Source of the DNA: Tubulanus polymorphus | Lineage: Eukaryota > Nemertea > Palaeonemertea > Tubulaniformes > Tubulanidae | Length of the DNA stretch: 64,000 nucleotides | Assembly: GCF_964204645.1 (NCBI RefSeq) | Contig: NW_027437437.1 | Span: forward strand, 1 to 64,000 | Direction of reading: 5' to 3' | Shown here: positions 1-9,720 of the stretch, piece by piece | Numbering within the stretch: the first letter of the stretch is position 1 | Layout: the number at the start of each line of letters is the position of its first letter | Program-made: the position numbers and the translations under genes | The notes under the pieces: model-generated | Databases searched by the model: none | What the model was told of the DNA's origin: nothing | What the model saw: the letters and a program-made list of their open reading frames with translations, nothing else

Positions 1-1
1 A

Positions 2-3000
2 CAACATATAGATGATAAATTAGATAAATGTTATAATGAAGTAAAAACTAAAATAGAAGAGAAATATTTTGAAGGATCTGGTTTAATATTTGATGAAATA
101 ATATTTATGACTTTACATGTTTATAACACAAAATATAATAAGTTAACTAAATCAAAACCAATAGATGAAAATAATGTATCATATTATAAAGAACCAGATA
201 TTGAAGCATCGAGTTATATCAAACTACCATTTAAAACTAATGCTGTTATAAATGTACAAAATGAAGATGATAAATGTTTTCTATGGACAATCATAAGTTG
301 TTTACATCCAACAGAAGATATTACACATACTTATAGATTAACAAATTATAAACAATTTGAAAATAATTATAAGATAGATAAGTATCCTGTTATAATAAAA
401 AACATCCCAAAAATAGAAAGAGATAATAATTTAAGAATAAATGTATTTGATTTATTCAAATTACCAAATACAAAAGGTAACAATATAAAACATCATACAT
501 TAGAACCTTTATACCTATCAAAAGATTATGATTCAAATGATGTTATAGATATACTATATTATGAGAATCATTATATGTGGATTAAACAAATCGATTTATT
601 TTTTAAATCAGAAAATGATCACCATAAAATATATCTTTGTAGAAAATGTTTACATAAATTCAGTAATGAAAGTACATTATTAAATCATAAACAATTATGT
701 GAAAATCATGATTATTGTAAATTAGTTTTACCAAATGAAAAGGATAAAATATTAGAATTCAAAAAATATGATTACAAAAATAAAGTACCATTTGTTATAT
801 ATGGAGATTTTGAATCATTAAATAAAGAACTAACTGATCAAGATAGAAAAGAAATATATTATAAGAGAAAGAAATTAAATTCTAATGAAAATGATTTTTC
901 AGATGAACCACCAAAAACAAATACTATTAAAAAGATTCATCAATCAGCTGCAGCTTTCGGGTTATATATTAAATCTGATTATCCAGAACTAATTGAAAGT
1001 GAATATTATCATTATAGAAATGAAAATGTTATCAATCATTTTTGTGACTTATTAATTGAATATGAAATAAGATTTAGTAAATTATTGAATACAAATATAG
1101 TAATTATAATGACAGAAGAAGATAAAGAAGCATTTGCGTTTGCAGGTAAATGTTATTATTGTGAAAAGACATTTAATTATAAAGATAAAAAAGTAAGAGA
1201 CCATGATCATTTGAATGGAAAGTTTAGAGGCGCTGCACATGAGAATTGTAATTTACAAGCTAAGAAAATTAATTTTGTACCAGTTATATTTCATAATCTA
1301 TCAGGATATGATGCACATTTATTTATCAAACAGTTATGTCATAAAATAGAAGAAATTAATAATGAAATAGAAAGATTAAATTCAAATAGATCAAAAGATA
1401 AAATACGAACTTATAAATTTAGAATGTTAGCTAAAACATCTGAGAATTATATATCATTCCAATTTGGTTGCCTAAGATTTATAGATTCGTATAGATTTTT
1501 AAATAGTTCATTAGATAACTTATCAAAATCATTAGTTGATGATGAATTAAAGATATTAAAACAACACTACCCAAATAATGATGATTTTCAATTAATGAGA
1601 TATAAAGGAGCAATTCCATATTCATTTTATAAATCACATAATGATTTTAACATAACTGAATTATTAAATGAACAATTCTATGATGAATTAAAAAATGAAT
1701 ATGTTAAAGATGAAGTATATAATAGAACATTGAATATTTGGAATCATTTCAAAATAGAAAATCATGGGCAATTCGTAGATTTATATCTAAAATCAGATGT
1801 ATTATTATTAACCGATATATTCGAAAGGTTTAGAGATGTAAACCTAAAATATTTTAACATTGATCCTTGTCATTGTTATTCATCACCAGGATTAACATGG
1901 GATTGTGGATTAAAATTTACAGATATAAAAATGGATTTGTTAACAAATATAGATCAATTACTATTATTTGAAAAATCTATAAGAGGAGGAGTTTCAGGTG
2001 TATTAGGTGACAGATATTTCAATGTAAATGATAACCCTGGATATAAGTTATTATATATAGATGCAAATAATTTGTATGGTTGGACAATGATGGAACCACA
2101 ACCATATGGAGTATTAGAAATAAGTGAAGTTTTACAGAATGAAAATAATGATAAATTTGATTGGAAGAAAAGAATCCTAGATATTGCAGATGATTCAGAT
2201 ACTGGTTACTTCTTTGTTGTAGATTTAGAATATCCTGAACATATTAAATTTAAATCTAGACATCTAGCTTACTGCCCAGAACATAAAACTGTAACTCATG
2301 AAGAATTATCAAATTACCAAAAAAGAATTAAACCCGAAAATCATATTCATACAGAAAAGTTAATGGTAACTCAAGAAGATAAATATAATTATGTAGTACA
2401 TTATAGAATGTTGAAGTTTTATTTGAATCAAGGAATGGTTCTAAAAAAAGTACATAGATATATTTCATTTAGTCAATCTAAATGGTTAGAAAAATATATA
2501 GATTTTAACACCAAACAGAGAACTGAAGCTAAAACTGATTTCGAAAAAGATTTCTTCAAGTTAATGAATAATGCATTCTATGGTAAGACTTGTGAAAATA
2601 TTAGAAATAGAAATGATATTGAGTTAGTTAGTAATGGTAAAAGAATTAGACATTTACAATCATATCCTAAGTTCATTGGTAACAGAATATTTGATGAAAA
2701 TTTAGCTGCAGTTAAAATGAGAAGAACATCAATGAAATTTAATAAACCGATCTATGTTGGCGCTTCAGTTTTAGAAATATCAAAATTACTAATGTATGAA
2801 TTCTATTATAATGTATTACAACCACTTTTTGGAGAAAAACATATAGAAATATTATATTTTGATACCGACAGTTACATATTAAAGATAAAAACTGATAACA
2901 TAACAGATGATTTAAAAACATTAAAACATCATTTTGATTTTAGTAACTATCCTAAAGATCATGAATTGTTTAGCAATGACAATAAAAAAGTTCCCGGTAA

Positions 3001-3394
3001 ATTCAAAGATGAATTAGGTGGTGAAGAAATGATTGAATTCATTGGTATTAGATCTAAAATGTATTCATATAAAACTAAAGAACATGACGCTAAAAAGTTA
3101 AAAGGAATAACAAAAAGTATAGTAGAAAAGAATATTCATTTCAAAGATTACATCAATTGTATATTCAATGAAGAAGTTAGAAAACATAAGATGAGATGTT
3201 TAAGATCTGAAGATCATGAAATGTTTATTGAAGAAATTGAAAAGATAAGTCTAAACCCATTTGATGATAAAAGATATATTTTAGATGATGGAATTCATAC
3301 AGTTGATTATGGTTGCAATGTAGATGAATACTTAAAATTTAAAAGAGAAGAAACAAAAGAGAACGAGATAATGAAAAGAATTCTAACGTGTTAA
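2..3394 (+). CDS. protein-primed DNA polymerase B, 5'-partial
   Basis: Same reading frame as the complete polymerase of copy C (37201-41238). The N-terminal ~215 codons lie off the left edge. The first in-window ATG (107) is internal, because the frame is open upstream to the window start. All exonuclease and polymerase motifs listed under the copy C gene are present, and the predicted protein matches it over the shared 1095 residues. The next gene starts 30 bp downstream on the same strand. Confidence 0.93.
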   Translation, partial: QHIDDKLDKCYNEVKTKIEEKYFEGSGLIFDEIIFMTLHVYNTKYNKLTKSKPIDENNVSYYKEPDIEASSYIKLPFKTNAVINVQNEDDKCFLWTIISCLHPTEDITHTYRLTNYKQFENNYKIDKYPVIIKNIPKIERDNNLRINVFDLFKLPNTKGNNIKHHTLEPLYLSKDYDSNDVIDILYYENHYMWIKQIDLFFKSENDHHKIYLCRKCLHKFSNESTLLNHKQLCENHDYCKLVLPNEKDKILEFKKYDYKNKVPFVIYGDFESLNKELTDQDRKEIYYKRKKLNSNENDFSDEPPKTNTIKKIHQSAAAFGLYIKSDYPELIESEYYHYRNENVINHFCDLLIEYEIRFSKLLNTNIVIIMTEEDKEAFAFAGKCYYCEKTFNYKDKKVRDHDHLNGKFRGAAHENCNLQAKKINFVPVIFHNLSGYDAHLFIKQLCHKIEEINNEIERLNSNRSKDKIRTYKFRMLAKTSENYISFQFGCLRFIDSYRFLNSSLDNLSKSLVDDELKILKQHYPNNDDFQLMRYKGAIPYSFYKSHNDFNITELLNEQFYDELKNEYVKDEVYNRTLNIWNHFKIENHGQFVDLYLKSDVLLLTDIFERFRDVNLKYFNIDPCHCYSSPGLTWDCGLKFTDIKMDLLTNIDQLLLFEKSIRGGVSGVLGDRYFNVNDNPGYKLLYIDANNLYGWTMMEPQPYGVLEISEVLQNENNDKFDWKKRILDIADDSDTGYFFVVDLEYPEHIKFKSRHLAYCPEHKTVTHEELSNYQKRIKPENHIHTEKLMVTQEDKYNYVVHYRMLKFYLNQGMVLKKVHRYISFSQSKWLEKYIDFNTKQRTEAKTDFEKDFFKLMNNAFYGKTCENIRNRNDIELVSNGKRIRHLQSYPKFIGNRIFDENLAAVKMRRTSMKFNKPIYVGASVLEISKLLMYEFYYNVLQPLFGEKHIEILYFDTDSYILKIKTDNITDDLKTLKHHFDFSNYPKDHELFSNDNKKVPGKFKDELGGEEMIEFIGIRSKMYSYKTKEHDAKKLKGITKSIVEKNIHFKDYINCIFNEEVRKHKMRCLRSEDHEMFIEEIEKISLNPFDDKRYILDDGIHTVDYGCNVDEYLKFKREETKENEIMKRILTC

Positions 3395-3423
3395 TCAAAT
3401 TTTAATAAAAATATGTTATTAAG

Positions 3424-3777
3424 ATGGAGAGTAAACAAGCGAACAGTGAGAAAAACAAATTATTTCTAGATAGAATAAAAGATACTACAAATATAAAATC
3501 TGTAGATTATAAGTTCAAAAAGTTAACAGAATTAACAATCCATAAGAAATATCTAATTACAAATATTGATACAGTTACTAATAACTATGGAGATAAATTA
3601 GTTATACACATTGAATATGAAGGATTAAAAGGAAATACATAGTAATTCAGAACATATTTACCGGATAGATTTCATAGATTATCAAGTGAAGACTTAGAAG
3701 AATTATGTTCTGGAGATTTCTATTTCGTATACAAAGGTAAGAATGAAAAAGGGCACCATGAAATAGATTTCGAATAA
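3424..3777 (+). pseudogene. OB-fold-like small protein, interrupted by stops
   Basis: An open frame of 72 codons ends in tandem stops (TAG TAA, 3640-3645). The same frame then continues for about 43 sensible codons (FRTYLPDRFHRL...) to a stop at 3775-3777. The homologue in copy B (28624-28977) keeps both halves but is also broken. The pattern of a β-rich segment around TNIDTVTNNYGDKLVIHIE followed by LPDRFHRL and FYFVYKGK resembles small OB-like, possibly single-strand-binding, proteins of Mavericks. That assignment is from general memory and is tentative. The position just after the polymerase fits a replication accessory role. Unless stop readthrough occurs, the gene is inactive here and in copy C. 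Confidence 0.5.
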
Positions 3778-3794
3778 GAAAATATGTAAAATAA

Positions 3795-5059
3795 ATGGCG
3801 GAATTAAAAGAATACAGAAAATTTGTTGATTCTAGAAGACTTACAAATTATAAATCACATAATTTACTAGTACAATTAGATAGAGAATTCAAGAATTGTG
3901 TAGACTTAAAATTAGTTAATATAAGTTTATGTAATTCCTTTTACAATATATCGAATAAAACTATTGAACATAGAGCCCTTTTTAATTTTTAATAAGAATA
4001 AAAATGAATGGGCCTATATATATTTGAAACAAGGGTTATATAATTTAGATACATTAGCACAAGAAATTAATAGAAAAGCCTGGCACAAATTAGGTAGTAG
4101 TTCTGGGTTTAGTGTAACCGGCTGGTTGTTGTATCGGCAGGCTGGCTGGGGAACTAGCATTTACACCAGCGGTACAGGATTCCATCCATCAGGAACAACA
4201 AGGCAGTTAAACCTTATATGTACAATCTTTATTGCATCCCGGAATGAGAATGATTATCATAGCTTTACATAGTCTTTATATACAGAATCATGAGTATAAT
4301 GTGAGAATTAGGTGTCAGACAAGTTGTAGACATCAGGACTCACAAACAAACACCTAGTGACATGTTTGAGAGACATTAATTAATTATCGATGAGCACTGA
4401 CTATAGCTAATTATTGTGAAAACATATTGAGTAATGTCACATGTTGATTACGACCTTAAAGCACATATTGACACTATAGTCATAAGTTATATTATATTAT
4501 TATTATTATTATTATTATGTAGTAGTAGAGCTATGAAATGTTATGAACTGTTCGATATGACATTGTAGATCTATATGATTACGAAATATGCAAATTATAT
4601 CAGGGTGACATTAGTATTAGATTTTTAAAAAGTGAGAGTTCTGATAGAATAAAGATAAGGTTGTCTAATAGTGAAAAACATAAATTTATGGTAAAAAAAC
4701 CTATAGCTAAACTGTTAGGAATTCTTCCAGATAGATCTTTTACAAATATTGACGCTACTACACCAAACTTAATACCTTACACACATTTTTATATTTATTG
4801 CAATTTAATCGATCCTACAAAAACATTCGAAGCAACTAAAGATATAACTTGTAATTCTGGTTTATTAAACATTTTACCATTGAAGAATGTTAAAGAATTT
4901 GGAATGCAAATAAATTATAATTTAACAGAATGTGATTTCAAACCATGCATTCCTCGTTTTAATAATTTTAGATTAGAAATTAGAAATCATAATGGATACT
5001 TAATTGATTTAAATAATTTCCCTGTAATTTATGAATTAGTTATAAGATGTAGAGAGTAA
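3795..5059 (+). pseudogene. penton-like minor capsid candidate, broken by frameshift and MITE
   Basis: The gene starts at MAELKEYRKFVDSR. After about 60 codons an extra T in the run near 3980 shifts the frame, as shown by comparison with copy B, where the frame continues through NKNKNEWAYIYL. A 498-bp insertion (4113-4610) then splits the gene. Coding resumes at about 4616 and ends in FRLEIRNHNGYLIDLNNFPV...RCRE at 5059. The C-terminal pattern of a β-strand, D/N-x-x-G, then IDLN resembles the single-jelly-roll penton/minor capsid proteins of Maverick elements. This is inference from pattern, not a search. The ORF beginning at 4661 is only its 3' part and its ATG is internal. Confidence 0.5.
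4113..4610. mobile_element. 498-bp MITE-like insertion with TTAG duplication
   Basis: Flanked by TTAG at 4109-4112 and 4611-4614. The ends are TGTAACC...GGTGACA, a short imperfect inverted repeat. Copy B has an uninterrupted sequence at the same point of the same gene (28280-28330 on the minus strand), so this is a demonstrable insertion with an empty site. It contains a (TTA)n microsatellite at about 4496-4516 and has no coding capacity. Base composition is less AT-rich at its left end than the surrounding element. Confidence 0.75.
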
Positions 5060-5079
5060 TTTTTTTCACTATATAAATG
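5060..5079 (+). promoter_or_regulatory. T-tract + TATAAATG start-site motif
   Basis: TTTTTTTCACTATATAAATG directly follows the stop of the upstream gene and includes the ATG of the 113-aa gene. It is one of a series of nearly identical junctions in this element. Confidence 0.55.
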
Positions 5080-5418
5080 AATATAACTGTTGGACCGAGT
5101 ATATGTTTTGGGTTTGATTTTAAACATGGTAAAGAAATGAGAATTAAACTAAATGATGTAATTACTGATATAAAAAGTAAATCATTTAAAAATGCATCAA
5201 TGATTGATAAAGAAAATTATAATATAGAAAAAGTAATTGATTTAATTAAAACGCCTTTAGAATATTATGAATTAAATGAAGATGGAATTATTGAAGATAT
5301 CAAAAACATATTATCCAAAATATATGATAATCATCAAAGTAGTAATGAAATAAATGTTGAATTAATCATAAATAAGATAACTAAATATTTTGAAGATAGT
5401 AATTTTTTTGATAAATAA
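5077..5418 (+). CDS. 113-aa Maverick protein of unknown function
   Basis: Not recognised. The N-terminus MNITVGPSICFGFDF is hydrophobic and is followed by a charged, helical, acidic/lysine-rich body with no obvious motif. The start is supported by the T-tract/TATAAATG motif and by copy B, where the homologue begins with the same residues but ends early at a stop (27536-27835). The stop codon abuts the ATG of the next gene (5419) with no spacer, suggesting a compact virus-type gene array. The frame is open in A and C. Confidence 0.6.
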   Translation: MNITVGPSICFGFDFKHGKEMRIKLNDVITDIKSKSFKNASMIDKENYNIEKVIDLIKTPLEYYELNEDGIIEDIKNILSKIYDNHQSSNEINVELIINKITKYFEDSNFFDK

Positions 5419-5641
5419 ATGAGTGATAATAAGTGGATAATAACTGGATTATATAATGGAGCATTACTATCAGTTGGAACTGTTGGTTATTCAATGGTAT
5501 TAAAAAAAAGTATTCAAAATGGGAAGTGTTAATGTTGATAGATTAGACATCAATGATATTTTAAAATTAACATAAGCAGTTACTCTATCTAATTTAACTA
5601 TTGATTATTTAGAAAAACAAAAATATATTCCTCCCATATAA
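5419..5641 (+). pseudogene. 72-aa small membrane protein, frameshifted
   Basis: Starts MSDNKWIITGLYNGALLSVG. The frame shifts at a run of A's near 5503-5510 and hits a stop at 5530. A second in-frame defect (TAA where copy B has TTA) follows near 5571. Copy B retains an intact 72-aa version (27283-27501). The central segment GLYNGALLSVGTVGYSMV is hydrophobic, so a membrane-inserted virion or accessory protein is plausible, but no family is recognised. Confidence 0.6.
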
Positions 5642-5669
5642 ATGCATAATTTTTTTTGCTAAATAAATG
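5642..5669 (+). promoter_or_regulatory. T-tract + TAAATAAATG start-site motif
   Basis: A run of eight T's followed by GCTAAATAAATG, ending in the ATG of the 140-aa gene. It follows the same pattern as the other junctions. Confidence 0.5.
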
Positions 5670-6089
5670 GCTTCTGCAATTATAACTATTATAGGATCGG
5701 CAATTGTTAACGCTTTGGCATTTACTGGTGGTGGATATTTATTTAAACATATTGATAAAAATAGTTCATTAGGAGAACAAAGAAGACATAACTTAGCGTT
5801 AGAGAAATACAATAAAGCTGCAGAAGAATATAGAGAAAAAAGACAAAACTATATGGATTACATCAATAAAGAATTATATGATCAGAAGATTTCACATAGA
5901 GATTTTCAATCAGTTGATGATGCAATGAGTTTATATAACGCGGTAACAAATAAAGAAAAATTACATCTATACAAACCTAAATTATCAGATTATTATACCC
6001 CTAGTAAAGAACAACAGAAATATGAAATAATTTGGATTTTAGGCGGAACAGTTATTGTTATATTTGTAGCATATAAATTTACTAATTAG
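5667..6089 (+). CDS. 140-aa double-hydrophobic coiled-coil protein
   Basis: Residues 5-27 form a glycine-containing hydrophobic segment (ALAFTGGGYLF). Residues 36-95 are a charged helical, coiled-coil-like region (LALEKYNKAAEEYREKRQ). Residues 105-118 contain LSDYYTPSKEQ, and residues 121-137 are a C-terminal transmembrane helix. The same arrangement recurs in Maverick-type elements of other invertebrates as far as I remember; its function there is unknown to me. Copy B has an intact homologue of identical length (26837-27259), so the reading frame has been kept in a divergent copy where neighbours decayed. The start is set by the upstream T-tract/TAAATG. Confidence 0.7.
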   Translation: MASAIITIIGSAIVNALAFTGGGYLFKHIDKNSSLGEQRRHNLALEKYNKAAEEYREKRQNYMDYINKELYDQKISHRDFQSVDDAMSLYNAVTNKEKLHLYKPKLSDYYTPSKEQQKYEIIWILGGTVIVIFVAYKFTN

Positions 6090-6109
6090 TAATTTTTATT
6101 TCTAATTAA

Positions 6110-6540
6110 ATGGAAGATAAAGTTGACAATATTGATATTATTCCTCATGATATAAATAAAACTAAATTAAAAACATATTTAGATAAACAAATATTAGAAT
6201 TTGAAAGTGACTTAAAGATAAAAAAGAAAAAATATTTAAAAGTAAAATTATATATCTTATTATAAGTGGTTCGGTTACAATTAGTTCTGTAATAACATTT
6301 CTAGCAATATTCAGTCCATTAACACCTTTAGCTATATCAATTGGTGTGTTAGGATTAAGTTCAAGTGTTTTAACTGGTATAAGTTCAAAATTGAATATAA
6401 AAAGTAATAAAGAAAAAATTAAAACTAATATAAAAGAAATTAATAAATTAAAGAATACACTAGATTATATAATAAGTTTAAATGGTCATATAACAGTTGA
6501 AGAACAAGATAAATTATTAAAAGAATTAATAAATTATTAA
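6110..6540 (+). pseudogene. two-helix membrane protein, frameshifted
   Basis: MEDKVDNIDIIPHDINKTKLK... is open for 51 codons. A short indel near 6250-6265 then moves the coding signal to another frame (SGSVTISSVITFLAIF... to ELINY, stop 6538-6540). The middle has two adjacent hydrophobic segments with prolines (ITFLAIFSPLTPLAISIGVL), and the C-terminus is a lysine-rich helix. Copy B carries the same gene (26382-26817), also broken. The ATG at 6346 is internal. Confidence 0.6.
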
Positions 6541-6559
6541 TTTTTTAATTATATAAATG
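6541..6559 (+). promoter_or_regulatory. T-tract + TATAAATG start-site motif
   Basis: TTTTTTAATTATATAAATG sits directly after the preceding stop and ends in the ATG of the next gene. Confidence 0.55.
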
Positions 6560-7941
6560 GCAGACAGTTTTCCAAAAGCTTTCCAATATAATAAATCAAT
6601 TAAATATAATATTCCAGCAATAGATTTTAATAAAGATATTACATATAGAAATGAAGTTTTAGATTCATTAACTAATTTAGAAATTTATGTTACTGAAACT
6701 AATAATTTTAATGCAAAGATGGAAAATATATTACATGTATATTTAATTAATTTTGAAAAATTGAAAGATGAAAAACAATGGTTATTAAAATCTAATATGA
6801 AGTATTGGCAGAACCAATTAAATCTTGCTGTTTATTGTGCAACAACAGGATGTGGAATTAGTTGGAATGATCATTTGAATAATTCTAAATATAAATTAAT
6901 TCAAAGTTTATTTAGATTTCATACATACTTTCAAATCAGAATAATATTAAATGAAGTAGAGTGCGCTTTACCAGGATCTAGATATTTTAAAGAATTAGAT
7001 AATAATATTAATTTATCAAAGTTTTATAAAATTTGTAATGAATTTAATATAGATATAAATAATTCTGATTTTAGAACAAAAATTGGAACAATAAGATCAC
7101 TTCCTTGCCCTAAAAAGATTGCTGAATATTGTGCACTTCCCATACCATCTAATAGTTTGTATAATATCTATAGTAATAAATTAGGTTATGGTAAAATAGA
7201 AACTAAGGATTTAGAAACATTAAATTTCAATAAATTACCGACATTTTATGATAATTTAAAACAAGAAAACAATAATGGTTGGGTTTATTTCATTTTAGAA
7301 AATAATGAAGGTTTTACAAAATCAGGTATACAAAGAATCAATCTATTAGAACTTATTTGATATGTATTCTAGGTGCACAAGTTGAAACAAGATCACCGAT
7401 AATTGGAAATTTAAATACATCATTCGATACACAAAAACAATTTAAAGTTTTATTTGAAGATTCCATACATAATGATAAAAATAGATCGATTCCAGAAAAC
7501 ATTGTAAGATATCAAAATTATTTAGATAAATCACATATTAGATTAAATTATTGTATAGGCCCTAATCTATTAATTATTTCTAACGATTTAGTACTAAAGA
7601 TGGGAAACATAATTGGTTATAATAATCTAATTAAAACTGCAACAATAAATAATCCATTTGGGTTAAATGATATAAATAAAAAGATTATTACTGCTCCAAA
7701 ATTAATGGAAGGTGAAAAAAATAAAAAACACATTCAATCAACTGAAACTAAAACTAATAATATTACATTAAATAATGATTCTAAAATAAAAGATTACAAT
7801 ACATCAGAAAATATAAGAACTGATATTATTCAACATGATATAATTAAAACTAATGATGATAATAAATCCCATGAAAATGCTAAATTAGCTATAACTTGTA
7901 TAGGAATTGTAATCGGAGGAATATTATATTTTAAATTTTAA
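6557..7941 (+). pseudogene. ~460-aa Maverick structural-type protein, frameshifted
   Basis: Two overlapping frames (6557-7360 and 7357-7941) form one gene. In copy B the reading continues straight through the junction (QRINQSIRTYLICILGVQVETRSPI), whereas A and C lack 4 nt near 7340. Visible features are WNDHLN, a conserved-looking ETRSPIIGNL, SIPENIVRYQNYLD, GNIIGYNN, a lysine/asparagine-rich low-complexity tail and a C-terminal transmembrane segment (LAITCIGIVIGGILYF). The family occurs in invertebrate Mavericks as far as I recall; its function is not known to me. The tail at 7807-7815 (GAAAATATA) is the empty site for the 27-bp micro-element found in copy B. Confidence 0.6.
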
Positions 7942-7960
7942 TTTTTTTATTATATAAATG
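7942..7960 (+). promoter_or_regulatory. T-tract + TATAAATG start-site motif
   Basis: TTTTTTTATTATATAAATG lies between the stop at 7939-7941 and the start at 7958. It is nearly identical to the motifs at 5060 and 6541. Confidence 0.55.
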
Positions 7961-9677
7961 GATGTAGAAGGTGGAGAAGATATTCCATTGGATCCTTTAG
8001 ATGAACCTGGTATAAGTGATGAACAACAACCTGATTTTAGTGAAACAAGTTTTAATGACGGTAATGAGCCAGAATATAATACTAATTTAGGTGAAGATGA
8101 TGATTATGATGATGATTATGATGGAATTAATTCCGAATTACGTGAAAAATTAAATAAATATTTAAAAGCTCCTGAAAGTGGTAGAATTTCAACTAGAAGA
8201 GAAAGAAAAGAATTTATGGAACTATTAGAAAAACAACAAGAAAAATATCCTGATAAACCTATGGAATTATATAGAATGAAATCTAGAGTAACAGATACAA
8301 TTGTTAACGAATTATTACCAAAAGTTGTAATAGATGAAATTGATACTGAAGATGTTGTAGAACAAATTTCAAGATGACCCATATTTCACGAATAATTCAG
8401 AATTTAAAAATGATTCATGGTATTATAATCTTGAATTAAATAGGAATACTGTATCAATTCAATTATCTAGAATGGGTCAAGAAAATATTTTTGAACCTGG
8501 AATGCGAGCATTATCTACAATTGAAGATTCAAAAGGTGGTAGAGAATTTCTCAGAATTATATGGAATGCAATCGATAGAATAAATGAAGAAGAACCAATT
8601 CCTAATATTGATATAAACAAATATTCACCATTTAAAAATCCAAATCCAAATCCTACTGATCTTGATCCAGAAACTGATGAAGATTTTGCAAATCGATTAG
8701 ATAAATTAAGATCTTCAACGCCCGAAACATCGAGAAGAGACACTCAACAAATTGATAATGATTCAAGTCAATTACAATTAACATTTGAAAAACAAATTGA
8801 TAGATTAAGAGATTCAGAAGAACTGATGAATAGTATATCAGATACATCTGGTTCTGAAACTGGAATAAATCGAATACAATCTTTACTAGAAAAAGGATTA
8901 CTTGATTTAACTGATGATGAATTAGAAGCATTTCCTGAACAAGCACGTAGAGAAATTAAAGGTATGCAAGAATCAGCTGGTGAAATTGCTAATACTAAGA
9001 TGAGATTTTCTAAAATAACCATGTTAGAAAAAGAATTAACTAATGCAAATGAAGAATTAAAACAATTAGAATTAAATAGAGATCTTCAATTAATCGAGGA
9101 AGCTGATTATGAAAGCAGAAAGTTAGCTTTAGAAAAAGAAATAGATGATTTAAAATATAACAAAGAATTACAGGAAAAAGAAAGAGATACATTATTAAAA
9201 TCATATGATCTTAATCATATTAAAAAATTAAAAGTTATTTTTAAAGATTTGTTGATAAAACCAGATTCTAAAATATCATTGAAAGATAGAATAAAGTTAT
9301 TATTTAAATTAGAAAGAATAACAATTCTTTCAATTCTAACAGCTGTAACTATGTTATTTACAACAATTGGTTTAGCAATATCAAATGCTTTAAAATCTAC
9401 GCCTACTCCCAATAAACCGGATAAACCCCCAGATAATAGTTCTATACAAGATAAAGTTAAAGATAGTTTAAAGAAATTAGCAAAATATTTATGGGAACTA
9501 TCTAAAAAATCTGCTGCAGCTTTACTAGGAATTATTGCATCAATTGTTGGTTTTATATTGAAATCTGCAGGAAACATTATTAACTTTGCTGCTGAACATA
9601 TTATTTTATTTTTAATTACAGTTGTAAGTGCTATTATTTTTGGGTTAGTGAATATGATATCAAAAAATATCAAGTAA
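7958..9677 (+). pseudogene. ~570-aa acidic coiled-coil/membrane protein, frameshifted
   Basis: An acidic N-terminal part (7958-8377; DDDYDDDYDG) runs to a stop where a frameshift near 8370 joins it to the frame that continues through NNSEFKNDSWYYN into 8472-9677. Copy B shows the same NNLEFKNDSWFYN continuity. The body has DxLRSSTPETSRRD, a long coiled coil (LEKELTNANEELKQLELN), a first membrane segment (ILSILTAVTMLFTTIGLAI), a proline-rich linker and a C-terminal hydrophobic block (KKSAAALLGIIASIVGFILK and IILFLITVVSAIIFGLV). This is a recurring Maverick protein type, probably virion or membrane associated (inference). Residue 9526 differs between copies (Leu in A, Pro in C). Confidence 0.6.
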
Positions 9678-9700
9678 ACATGATAAAAAATAAATAATTA

Positions 9701-9720
9701 ATTTTTTTGTTAAATAAATG
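9701..9720 (+). promoter_or_regulatory. T-tract + TAAATAAATG motif of the capsid gene
   Basis: ATTTTTTTGTTAAATAAATG ends in the ATG of the capsid frame and supports that start over the internal one at 9961. Confidence 0.5.

Noticed and set aside
3964-4272. 102-codon plus-strand ORF
   Set aside because: It joins a frameshifted piece of the penton-like gene to MITE sequence; not a real gene.
8472-9677. 401-codon ORF as a complete gene starting MGQENIF
   Set aside because: The coding signal continues upstream in the same frame (NNSEFKNDSWYYN) and copy B confirms it, so the ATG is internal.
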